Source: a virus
DNA length: 30,703 nucleotides
Strand: one strand, 5' to 3'
Virus record (IMG/VR): IMGVR_UViG_3300043438_000156
Span: 1 to 30,703 of that record
Below are positions 7,108 to 14,118 of the stretch, one piece after another. The translations under genes and the position numbers were made by a program. Within the stretch, counting starts at the first letter, position 1; every line of letters starts with the position of its first letter. Below the pieces are notes generated by a model. The model was not told the origin of the DNA, searched no databases, and saw only the letters and a list, made by a program, of their open reading frames with translations.

Positions 7108-7833
7108 TTATAGCCTCTTCATTAGTAGTTCAAATTTCTTTTTCTTTAGTTCCAGCGCCGTAAGCTCTTCGGAGTTAGCTTCAGCTTCGGCTTCTTCTTG
7201 TGGAGTTAGTCGCTGGATTACCTTTGTTAGAAGCTCGGACTGCTCTAGAGATAAGTCCTTGCCGTCTTCGATAGCAAGCATAGCGTCTGCGAGCTGGTCT
7301 GCGTCTACCTCTGCGCGCTTTGCTACTCCGTCGAATGAACGAACGGCTGCGGTTCCCGCGGTCTGAGAATAAGCCGGGAACGCCACGATTGAAACTTCGT
7401 GAATCCTGACTGAGCGAAGAGTTCTTTCCGTGCCTTCAGCGTTCCAAGAATCACCGTTAGCTGGAACTGAGAATCCAAAACTCATAGCCGATACGTCGCC
7501 GCGCTGGACTAAAGTGCGAACGTCTTTTCCTAGAGAAGTTTCTGGGAGCATAGCGGTTACGCGTAGTCCATAGCTATCTTCTTCAAGCTTTAGAGTTCCA
7601 GCCCGGGTAGAACCAAGAACTGCTCCGGTGTCGTGGTTCCATAGAAGCTTGATATCGTTGCGGGCCTTTAGTGAACGCTTGAATGCTCCGGGCGCGATAC
7701 GCTCGATAAACGGAAGTGGTTCGCTCGGGGAGTTGAAGACTGCGGCGTATCCGGTGAAGGTCATACCGTCGCCACCTTCAACGGCTCTCAGTTCGAACTG
7801 GACTTCGTTAGTTCGCTTTTCAATCTTTGCCAT
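7108..7833 (-). CDS. Possible internal-start form of the prohead protease
   Basis: ATG at 7833, in frame inside the long gene, is preceded by AGGAAAG at 9-base spacing. It would yield a 241-residue protein of the normal HK97 protease size, beginning exactly where similarity to the protease domain begins. Co-production of a long and a short form from one frame is known in lambda (C/Nu3). Here it is inferred only from the ribosome binding site. Confidence 0.45.
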   Translation of the reverse strand: MAKIEKRTNEVQFELRAVEGGDGMTFTGYAAVFNSPSEPLPFIERIAPGAFKRSLKARNDIKLLWNHDTGAVLGSTRAGTLKLEEDSYGLRVTAMLPETSLGKDVRTLVQRGDVSAMSFGFSVPANGDSWNAEGTERTLRSVRIHEVSIVAFPAYSQTAGTAAVRSFDGVAKRAEVDADQLADAMLAIEDGKDLSLEQSELLTKVIQRLTPQEEAEAEANSEELTALELKKKKFELLMKRL

Positions 7834-8820
7834 TTGTTCGCTTTCCTGACTTATGCTTGCGCGATTTTCTTCCTCTAGTCTAGCAACGACTCCCTGCGCA
7901 TATTTCATAGCGCGATTAGCTGAAGATTTGCTAGGGCCACTTCCCCAAAGAAGGTGCGCGACAACTCCCGCGCTTGGATAATTTTCTGAAGTTGGATTTG
8001 CGTCTGGAGAATCTAGGTCGCCTAAGTGTCTAGCAATCCACGCAGCGATACGAACCCACTTGTCGGCGGTGACGTTTCCTTCTGCCATAGCGCGAGCTTC
8101 TCTTACGGTTCTATCTACAAGTCCGTCCCCGGCTAGACCTTGTGCGTAGTATTCAAGTCCACGCCTAGCGGCTGCTCTCATATATGCTGGCGGGGTTAGG
8201 TCTACGGCTCGGGCTTCGGAATTCTCTTCCGCTGGTTGCCAAGCGTTACAGTAGTTTCCGCCGTCTACGAATGCGTCCCAACGCTCGCACCACGCTTTAT
8301 CCCCGTCGTCGTTTAGTCGGGCTTCGTTGAAGAAGAAGCAATTTCCGCAGGCTCTACCTTCTGGAACATCTGGAGCTAGTGCCGGGCGATAGTTGTCTGG
8401 CAGATTTTCTTCGCCTTCGTCTTCTTCTTGTTCTTCTGCGTCTTCTACTTCCGCCGAAATTCTATCCGGCATTGGGATTCGCTGAAGCTTGAAGACGTTC
8501 ATAATCATTAGTCGTTGGGTCGAGTGATAGGTTTCGTCTTCTAATTCGTAGACTTCTAGCCCGGCTAGTTCGCCTTCTATCAGTACGACCTGAGCAAGAA
8601 CGTTTGGGTTTCTAATATTCCAAGTTACCCAATCGCCAATCTTTAGTTCTCCGACGGCTGCGCGCTCTCCAACAAATTCGGTTTCTTCCGCTATGGATAC
8701 TGCGATAGCTTGTTCAATCGCGGATTCTTTAGTGTCGTGGCAAGCAAGAAGTTCCCCGTCTTCTTTTACAACGGCCCAGCTAGGGCAGTCTGCGGAATTG
8801 TCGGTTATGTAATAGGGCAA
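7108..8820 (-). CDS. Prohead protease with long N-terminal extension
   Basis: A 570-residue fusion. The last 241 residues (from Met330) are an HK97-type serine prohead protease: 'TFTGYAAVFN', catalytic His396 in LLWNHD, Ser447 in SAMSFGF, then 'RIHEVSIVAFPAY'. Residues 1-45 resemble a short actinophage domain (PYYITDNSADCPSWAVVKEDG). An acidic linker follows, then a Cys cluster C158-x2-C161-x16-C178-x12-C191 that looks like a metal or Fe-S site, and a helical segment (210-320, 'YMRAAARRGLEYYAQGLAGDG', 'WVRIAAWIARHLGD') with no function I can name. The start is TTG 8820 with an AGG 8 bases upstream. Met330 has its own good Shine-Dalgarno, so a short protease may also be made. Confidence 0.88.
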   Translation of the reverse strand: MPYYITDNSADCPSWAVVKEDGELLACHDTKESAIEQAIAVSIAEETEFVGERAAVGELKIGDWVTWNIRNPNVLAQVVLIEGELAGLEVYELEDETYHSTQRLMIMNVFKLQRIPMPDRISAEVEDAEEQEEDEGEENLPDNYRPALAPDVPEGRACGNCFFFNEARLNDDGDKAWCERWDAFVDGGNYCNAWQPAEENSEARAVDLTPPAYMRAAARRGLEYYAQGLAGDGLVDRTVREARAMAEGNVTADKWVRIAAWIARHLGDLDSPDANPTSENYPSAGVVAHLLWGSGPSKSSANRAMKYAQGVVARLEEENRASISQESEQMAKIEKRTNEVQFELRAVEGGDGMTFTGYAAVFNSPSEPLPFIERIAPGAFKRSLKARNDIKLLWNHDTGAVLGSTRAGTLKLEEDSYGLRVTAMLPETSLGKDVRTLVQRGDVSAMSFGFSVPANGDSWNAEGTERTLRSVRIHEVSIVAFPAYSQTAGTAAVRSFDGVAKRAEVDADQLADAMLAIEDGKDLSLEQSELLTKVIQRLTPQEEAEAEANSEELTALELKKKKFELLMKRL

Positions 8821-8821
8821 C

Positions 8822-9082
8822 TTATACCTGCTTCAGATAACTAATTGTGTGTCCGGCTTTTCCAGATACGGCATAAACGCTTTCTAGCGGATTCATTTCC
8901 AACTGGATACTTTCTTCTTTTTTTACAACGAAGCCAGTAGCGGTTGTAACATCTGGGCCGCCAATAAAAACTGCGTCGGTGTTGTCGTTGTTGTGGACAA
9001 TTAGGCGAAAGTTAGAGTTTGAAGTTCCGTCGATAATTGACGGAACTGTTCCAACGGTGATAACTCCCGAACTTATAGCCAT
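8822..9082 (-). CDS. Small beta-rich head-associated protein
   Basis: An 86-residue protein between portal and protease. The sequence alternates short strands and turns ('GVITVGTVPSIID', 'FRLIVHNNDNTDAVFIGG', 'SIQLEMNPLESVYAVSG'), the pattern of a small beta-sandwich such as a head decoration or fibre-anchoring domain. The ATG overlaps the portal stop (TAATG), and the stop lies two bases before the protease start. The family is not recognised; a structural role is inferred from position and composition. Confidence 0.55.
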   Translation of the reverse strand: MAISSGVITVGTVPSIIDGTSNSNFRLIVHNNDNTDAVFIGGPDVTTATGFVVKKEESIQLEMNPLESVYAVSGKAGHTISYLKQV

Positions 9083-10434
9083 TACTGAACCTCGTAAACG
9101 CCTTCAGGATTAGCCGGGTCGAGCTGCGCGACTGGCTGAAGTTGTGTGCTTGGAACTCCGGTGTGCGGGATAGCTGGAAGTCCTAGAGCTTCCAGAACTG
9201 CCTTCGGTTCGTATCCGGCAAGAACTAGCTTCTGCGCCATAGCTACCTTCTTGTCTTCGGTGGTGATTCTAGAATCGTCGATAGAAACGTTAGCTAGTGG
9301 AACTCGAACTTGGTCGGCTACTGAATCTGCCATTGGAGTTAGGTCTTCGAACCTGCGGATATCGTTCACGGTGTAATAACCCGCCTGAAGTCCGATTGAG
9401 TAAGACGTTGCTCGGGCCTGAGAATCTCCGCGAAGAAGTCCGTCTAGGTTGAACTTTAGGAATGCGTTCTCTCCGCCCGGCACTTCGCTTAGAAGCGGGC
9501 TGAATGCTACCTCTAGCTTGGTTACGATTGGGCGAAGTGTGTGCTGAACGAAGAAGATAGAGTCTTGTTCAACCGAAGCGTAAGCGGTCGAACCTTGAAC
9601 GCCTAGCATATGGTTTGGAACGTTAAATGCGCGGGCTACATCTTCGACTGATAGGCGACGCGAAGTTTCTAGCTGAGAGTTTTCAGGGTCTACTGCGGTT
9701 GGTTTCCATTCTGCGCCACCAGATAGAACTCCGGTCTTGTGTGAACGCTTTAGTCCACGGTGCGCTGAATCAAATCCACGGCGAAGATTCTCTGCCTGTT
9801 CGCTGTTTAGGTTTCCCGGAAAGGTAATGATTCCCTGCGGGGTTGCGCTGTTGCTAAAGAAGCGAGCTGCGTAAGATTCCAACGCCATAGACAAACCGAA
9901 GTTATCTTTGAGAGCTTCGACTCTAGCCATTCCCCGAATCTCACCCGGGCGAACTAGGTCAGAAATAAAGATAACGTCTTCGGAGCTGAGAAGATTTTTC
10001 TCTCCTTGAACTTCGAACATTACGCGTCCGATACCGTTGCGTCTAATTTGTACCTTGTGCGGGTTTAGTGGAACTAGGTTTACGACTTGACCGCCCGAGC
10101 GGAAGACGCGAATAAAAGCGTTGCCGTCGATTAGTAGGGAAACGATTACCGACTGCCAGAATGCGGAAGGCTGTTGGTCTAAGTCTGGCTTAGAAACCCA
10201 AGCTGGCTTCGGACGGAACGGGCCACGTGCGCCGTCGCGTCGAATGTAAGCGTCTAGGGGAAGCGTAGAGATTGTGTCCGAGATAAGAGATACCGCCGAC
10301 CAAATCGCCGTAATCTTGAACGCGGTTTCTGAGTTGATAACCGTTCCAGACTGATTCAGGTCGGTAAGGTCTTCGCCGGCTCCCCATAGGGTTTGAAAGC
10401 TTATTGCCCTTTTCTCAAAAAGGTTATTCAACAT
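9082..10434 (-). CDS. Portal protein, HK97 family
   Basis: A 450-residue HK97-type portal, the dodecameric ring at the special vertex through which DNA is packaged and the tail attaches. Features: N-terminal 'NSETAFKITAIWSAVSLISDTISTLPL', 'FWQSVIVSLLIDGNAFI', 'VVNLVPLNPHKVQIRR', 'DVIFISDLVRPGEIRGMARVEA' (each quoted in part), and the helical region 'SVEDVARAFNVPNHMLG' that characterises the clip/stem of this family. The length is normal. The ATG overlaps the stop of a 43-residue membrane protein (TAATG). Confidence 0.95.
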   Translation of the reverse strand: MLNNLFEKRAISFQTLWGAGEDLTDLNQSGTVINSETAFKITAIWSAVSLISDTISTLPLDAYIRRDGARGPFRPKPAWVSKPDLDQQPSAFWQSVIVSLLIDGNAFIRVFRSGGQVVNLVPLNPHKVQIRRNGIGRVMFEVQGEKNLLSSEDVIFISDLVRPGEIRGMARVEALKDNFGLSMALESYAARFFSNSATPQGIITFPGNLNSEQAENLRRGFDSAHRGLKRSHKTGVLSGGAEWKPTAVDPENSQLETSRRLSVEDVARAFNVPNHMLGVQGSTAYASVEQDSIFFVQHTLRPIVTKLEVAFSPLLSEVPGGENAFLKFNLDGLLRGDSQARATSYSIGLQAGYYTVNDIRRFEDLTPMADSVADQVRVPLANVSIDDSRITTEDKKVAMAQKLVLAGYEPKAVLEALGLPAIPHTGVPSTQLQPVAQLDPANPEGVYEVQ

Positions 10435-10565
10435 TAGTTACGCTCCATAGCAATTCCAAATAAGACCGCCGCTGTTCCAGCGACAATAAGAGAAACGGGA
10501 ATCGAGATTAGAGCAATTCCCGCAACGATTAGCGCGGCTCCGATTATTTGAATTACTGTTGCCAT
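10434..10565 (-). CDS. Small two-helix membrane protein (43 aa)
   Basis: A 43-residue, very hydrophobic protein between terminase and portal. It is made of two transmembrane-length stretches (about residues 4-22, IIGAALIVAGIALISI, and 24-39, LIVAGTAAVLFGIA) ending in MERN. The start is ATG 10565; the stop TAA overlaps the portal start. Tiny membrane proteins are frequent at this place in actinophage genomes; their role is unknown to me. A holin-like or membrane-docking function is possible. Confidence 0.65.
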   Translation of the reverse strand: MATVIQIIGAALIVAGIALISIPVSLIVAGTAAVLFGIAMERN

Positions 10566-10574
10566 TATTCACCC

Positions 10575-12098
10575 TTAGAAAAAGAAGTCGGGAACCATTT
10601 CTTCTATTCTACTGCTAACTGCTCTATCGAAGGCGATTACTGCGGCTACCGCTGCGTCAATCTTGCGGGGAGAATGACGGTTTTCTTTTACGATACGGAT
10701 TCCCAAGTTATCTATCTTCGTGACGGCGTTATCTAAGTGCCTTGAAAGAACTGGGCTTCCGTCGTGTTCTACGGTTCCGCCCGTGACTGCGTCGTAGAAC
10801 TTCGCGCAAGCTTGAACCATTCGCTTCGGTGAAGTCGAAGGCCACTCGACAATCGGAACTCCCCGGTCTGCTAGGACTTCCATAGAGCGTTGCCAGCGGA
10901 AAGGGTCGCAAGCTACTTCTCGGGTTTTCGGGTATTTCTGAATAAAGTTCATAATTGTTTCTTCGACTTCTTGAATATCTACTCGCCATAAGTCGTCGTG
11001 GATTGTTAGGTCTTTTTCCCATTCCTTGACTAGCCAAAGGAAAGGTTTTTCTTCTTCGGTCTTTGGAATTACGCAAGCAACTAGAACGGTACAGTCCCCG
11101 GAGAACGAGCCGTCAAATCCTAGAATGATTTCGTCGTCGGGGCTGGGTTCTCGTTCGCTCTTTAGTTCGTTCCAAGTTCCAGCCGGGAGCCAAGCGGTCT
11201 GCGAAGATACCCATTGGTTTAGTCGCTTGGTTCTAAACTCCGCTTCCGGTGTTCGCTTGACTGCGCTCTCGAAGTCTGCCTTATCTACCAAGTCATCAAA
11301 GCCCGGGTTAGCTTGCTCCCAAACTTTCGGGTCGCGGTGGTCGGCTTCGTCCGGTGCTGCCCACCAAGCCATAAAGAAAGACGGGTCTTTTACTTCTCCG
11401 CGCGAAACCTTCTGCCCATACTGAAACAAGTTGTAAGCGATTGAGTCGCCACCAGTCATATCCTTTTTTACTCCGGCGGTTGTGATTGCGATTAGCTGTG
11501 CGATACTTCCACGGTTTCCCATAGCCAAACTCATAACGTCAAAGAGTGAACGGTCTTTGTGCGCGTGTAATTCGTCGGCGATTACCCTATGCGGATTGTA
11601 TCCCTCTTTGGAAAAACTCTCAGCGGAAAGAACACGATAGACGGAGTTAGTTGCCGGAACGAATAGTGCGTCCCGGTAGACCTTGACCAGTTCCGATAGC
11701 TCCGTCGATTCGACGATTCTCTTAGCTTCACCGAACACGATTCGAGCCTGTTCTTTTTCGGCAGCGATTGAATAAACTTCCCCGCCGTCTATTCCTTCAG
11801 CAAGAAGAGAATAGAGTCCAAAGCTAACTGAAGCGAGCGCGCTCTTGCCATTTTTCCTCGGTTCCCCGATTAGGCAAGTTCTCGCAATAAGTCCCCCGTG
11901 TTCGTCCCGCGCGTAAACGTGCCGGATAAGTTCTTTCTGCCAGTCGCGTAGCTTTAGAGCGTCGCCGACCTTTCCAGCGATTCCGTCCTTACCGATAGTC
12001 CCAAAGGTTTCCGAGAACTCGATTACTATTTCTCCGTCGCCTTGTTCGATAGCTTTCTGCGAAACTGGAGTTAGCCATAGCGGGGGCCAACTATTCAC
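10575..12098 (-). CDS. terL: Terminase large subunit
   Basis: A 507-residue ATPase-nuclease that packages DNA. Walker A: GEPRKNGKS (78-86). Walker B: VIADE (172-176), with the catalytic Glu last. Coupling motif around 'IAITTAG' (203-209). RNase H-like nuclease: acidic residues D329 (LGFDGS), D398 (ACDPF) and D481 (KIDAAVAA). The sequence is of the HK97-like Terminase_1 type, consistent with cos packaging. The start is GTG 12098, overlapping the TerS stop by 8 bases. Full length with all key residues present. Confidence 0.95.
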   Translation of the reverse strand: MNSWPPLWLTPVSQKAIEQGDGEIVIEFSETFGTIGKDGIAGKVGDALKLRDWQKELIRHVYARDEHGGLIARTCLIGEPRKNGKSALASVSFGLYSLLAEGIDGGEVYSIAAEKEQARIVFGEAKRIVESTELSELVKVYRDALFVPATNSVYRVLSAESFSKEGYNPHRVIADELHAHKDRSLFDVMSLAMGNRGSIAQLIAITTAGVKKDMTGGDSIAYNLFQYGQKVSRGEVKDPSFFMAWWAAPDEADHRDPKVWEQANPGFDDLVDKADFESAVKRTPEAEFRTKRLNQWVSSQTAWLPAGTWNELKSEREPSPDDEIILGFDGSFSGDCTVLVACVIPKTEEEKPFLWLVKEWEKDLTIHDDLWRVDIQEVEETIMNFIQKYPKTREVACDPFRWQRSMEVLADRGVPIVEWPSTSPKRMVQACAKFYDAVTGGTVEHDGSPVLSRHLDNAVTKIDNLGIRIVKENRHSPRKIDAAVAAVIAFDRAVSSRIEEMVPDFFF

Positions 12099-12540
12099 GG
12101 TTAGCCTTCTTCGCCATTAGCTCTTCGAGCTTGCTCATTTTCTTTACTTCTGCCACGCCTAAGCGGGAACGGTCGGACGGGGTAAATCCAAGAAGCCCTA
12201 GATTCGAAACTATTTGCTTGTCCAGCTCTCGAAGTCCACGGCGGTCTTTCGGATTGTTGTCTGTCATTACACGCACTCGAAGATTCCAGCGTTCGTCGAT
12301 TAGCTCGCAAGTCATAAGAAGAATTTCTAGGTCGGTGTTCGGGCTTATCCAATTTATGCCGGACTGCCAAACCCTGTCCCAAAGTTCCTGCCCGTATTTG
12401 AGAAGTGGACGTGCGGGTTCTGGAGTTTCGCTTGCTTGCGAGATTAGCATTATTGCCGATTGCTCGGGCAGGGCGCGCTTGCCGGGATTGCCAGTCAATC
12501 GCTTTATCTCGGCTGGTTTAGTAGGTCGTCCCGCTGGCAT
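12091..12540 (-). CDS. terS: Terminase small subunit, P27 family
   Basis: A 149-residue DNA-recognition subunit. The opening (AGRPTKPAEIKRLTGNPGKR) is the signature of P27-type small terminases, and 'LGFTPSDRSRLGVAEVKK' near the C-terminus is likewise typical. The remainder is helical. Starts at ATG 12540 with GGAG upstream. The stop overlaps terL. P27-type terminases usually come with an adjacent HNH endonuclease, which is present upstream. Confidence 0.92.
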   Translation of the reverse strand: MPAGRPTKPAEIKRLTGNPGKRALPEQSAIMLISQASETPEPARPLLKYGQELWDRVWQSGINWISPNTDLEILLMTCELIDERWNLRVRVMTDNNPKDRRGLRELDKQIVSNLGLLGFTPSDRSRLGVAEVKKMSKLEELMAKKANRE

Positions 12541-12586
12541 TATGCTTTCTCCGCAAACTTAAAAATTTTTTTAGATTTCTCCCAAT

Positions 12587-12598
12587 CCCCTAAAGGGG
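12587..12598 (-). terminator. Short CCCC/GGGG hairpin at the end of the mom-like gene
   Basis: CCCC-TTTA-GGGG on the minus strand spans the TAG stop of the mom-like gene. The stem has only four strong pairs and no following T run, so it is at best a weak terminator or a 3' end stabiliser between the tRNA-like element and terS. Confidence 0.3.
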
Positions 12599-13360
12599 CT
12601 TGGAATCTAGCAGGTCGGAAGATTGGAGCAGTAGGGTCGGATTCGCACCGCCTTCTTCTGACCGGAAGTCAGACGCATTACTACTTATGCTTCTACCGCT
12701 TATGCCTTTATACATTGTAGCCCCTTGTTTGGCTATTTCTGTATAGGGTATTTCATCAACCGTTAGTTTAGTTCGGGATTCAGGGTCTATGAAATAGACA
12801 TACCGAAGCTGGAAACCCTGTAACGGAATAGCCTCACCCGAATCCAAAAGGTGTCTAGAGAAATAACGCCCGTTTACCTTTGGATAGTTTTCATTATCCA
12901 AAGTTTTTTTAGCCACTACACGTCCGTTCCAGAGAAGCATTTGTTGATTTTTCTTTATCTGGGTTAGTACGAAATTAGCGGCCCGGTAGATAGTCCCGTC
13001 CCCGCATTGAGTAGCGTCGGCAAAGCTAATAACCCATTTGACTTGAGGTGCGTGTTTCTTAATCAGCTTCATAGAAATAGCTAAAGCTCTAGATTCGCTA
13101 TATAGGGGAAGATTGTCGCTGAATGCCATTCGATTCAGCTCAACGAATTCAGTCCAACCCGTATCCTTTACCAACATTGAAACTCGACGTTTGTCTATCG
13201 AAGGGCCGAACTGTAATGCGCCTTCAAGTTTGCCACGATAAAAAACGCCTATGTGTATTTGGGAATTGGTTACGACCTTACCGCTGTAATGATATTTCTT
13301 TACAATCTCGTTAGCCTCTTTTGCCGAGATAGGTTTTAGGATTATTTCTTTTGCGCTCAC
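12590..13360 (-). CDS. mom: Mom-family DNA modification protein (adenine glycinamide-type)
   Basis: A 256-residue relative of phage Mu Mom, the GNAT-fold enzyme that converts adenine to an N6-carbamoylmethyl (glycinamide) form and so protects DNA from restriction. Family signature blocks: YHYSG (23-27), 'HIGVFYRGKLEGALQFGPS' (36-54), ELNRMAF (74-80), 'YSESRALAISMKLI' (87-100), SFADATQCGDGTIYRAANF (112-130) and 'LQGFQLRYVYFIDP' (180-193). The start is GTG 13360, overlapping the TGA of the ParB-like gene (GTGA). Residues after about 219 do not look like a folded domain: codons 221-246 contain a 76-nt glycine-tRNA-like sequence. Family assignment is firm; the exact base product in this phage is unknown. 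Confidence 0.9.
   Translation of the reverse strand: MSAKEIILKPISAKEANEIVKKYHYSGKVVTNSQIHIGVFYRGKLEGALQFGPSIDKRRVSMLVKDTGWTEFVELNRMAFSDNLPLYSESRALAISMKLIKKHAPQVKWVISFADATQCGDGTIYRAANFVLTQIKKNQQMLLWNGRVVAKKTLDNENYPKVNGRYFSRHLLDSGEAIPLQGFQLRYVYFIDPESRTKLTVDEIPYTEIAKQGATMYKGISGRSISSNASDFRSEEGGANPTLLLQSSDLLDSKPL
12624..12699 (-). tRNA. tRNA-Gly(UCC)-like element inside the mom-like gene
   Basis: A 76-nt cloverleaf with encoded CCA. Acceptor GCGGTAG/CTACTGC (7 bp, with G3:U70). D arm GCAT/ATGC with an 8-base loop. Anticodon stem TCTGA/TCAGA with loop CTTCCGG (U33, anticodon UCC). T stem GGCGG/CCG[A]CC (5 bp, one bulged A), loop TGCGAAT. Discriminator T, then CCA. Glycine identity elements G1:C72, C2:G71, C35, C36 and U73 are all present. 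Residues needed in translation are missing: A at position 8, no G18-G19 pair, G at 55 so that T-psi-C-G reads TGCG. These changes resemble staphylococcal non-proteogenic tRNA-Gly used by Fem transferases. It may be a glycine carrier for Mom, a decayed tRNA, or a non-functional imprint. Confidence 0.7.
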
Positions 13361-13953
13361 GGGGTTTCCCTAAAAAATTCAGCAATTCTAGCTAGTGCGT
13401 TTCCGTTGCTATTTTGATTTTCGTTAGTATCAAAATTACCCATAACCTTTGCTTTTGCTAGTGCTTCTTTTACGCTAATGGCTTGGTCTTCGGAAAGAAT
13501 AAAGGTCATTTGTTCGAAGGGAGATTTTTCGCCGATTGCGGTTCCCAATCCTGACCAGTCAATTTCCTCACTATCCGGTTCCACCTCAAACCCAATAGCG
13601 GAAACGTCAAAGTCCAAAAGCCGTAATTCTTGAATCTGTGCGTCTAGAACTTTTACGTCCCACGCCGCTAGTTCGGCAGTTCGATTGTCGGCTAGTGCGA
13701 ACGCTTTGGTCTGCTCCGGTGTCCAATCGCCCGGGACTCGAACGGCGTCAATCTTCAACCAGCCCAAACGCTTCGCCGCTTCAACGGTTCCGTTCCCGGC
13801 GACGATTACGCCCGCTTCGGTTATGACGATTGGCTTGCGTTGCCCGAACTGATTCAGCGAACCTTGAATAGCTTTTAGGTTCTTTTCGTCGTGTTGCCTA
13901 GCGTTAGCCGGGTCGGGCGTTAGGTCTTTGATTTGTAGGGTTTCGATTTTCAT
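13357..13953 (-). CDS. ParB-like nuclease-domain protein
   Basis: A 198-residue protein with an N-terminal ParB/sulfiredoxin-like domain. Motifs: 'LTPDPANARQH' (11-21), 'GQRKPIVIT' (37-45), GNGTVEAAKRLGW (53-65, the ParB box II equivalent with GNGT in place of GHGR) and 'ALADNRTAELAAWD' (86-99). The C-terminal third is acidic and of unknown fold. Such phage proteins bind nucleotides or DNA and often sit beside modification genes. Here it is translationally coupled to the mom-like gene (GTGA overlap). The start is ATG 13953 with AAAGG. A role in choosing or preparing modification sites is inference. Confidence 0.85.
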   Translation of the reverse strand: MKIETLQIKDLTPDPANARQHDEKNLKAIQGSLNQFGQRKPIVITEAGVIVAGNGTVEAAKRLGWLKIDAVRVPGDWTPEQTKAFALADNRTAELAAWDVKVLDAQIQELRLLDFDVSAIGFEVEPDSEEIDWSGLGTAIGEKSPFEQMTFILSEDQAISVKEALAKAKVMGNFDTNENQNSNGNALARIAEFFRETP

Positions 13954-14118
13954 TCTTGCGCCTTTCTAGGCTTCTAGAGTAGCACCAGAAAACCAACTAA
14001 TTTCGCGGGTGTTTACACGGAACTGCGGTCGGGGTTTTCGTTTGAAAAAATCCCCAGAAAATAGCCCGTCCCCGGGTAATGCCGGTAGGGGGTATAGGGG
14101 TAGCCGAGCGGTAGGAAT
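13954..14118. other. 165-base non-coding gap upstream of the ParB-mom-terminase genes (cos candidate)
   Basis: No reading frame is credible here. The gap holds an inverted repeat (GGGG-TTTT at 14031-14038 against AAAA-TCCCC ending at 14055), followed by GC-rich runs (CCCCGGG near 14070, then GGGGG and GGGG tracts up to 14100). Position beside an HNH gene and shortly before terS is where cos sites usually lie in actinophages. A late promoter is an alternative. I cannot define cohesive ends. Confidence 0.35.

Noticed and set aside
12624-12699. Ordinary translating tRNA-Gly, or an attP made of a tRNA 3' end
   Set aside because: U8, G18-G19 and U55 are absent, which argues against normal translation. 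No integrase is encoded, and the whole cloverleaf rather than only a 3' end is present, so attP is unlikely.
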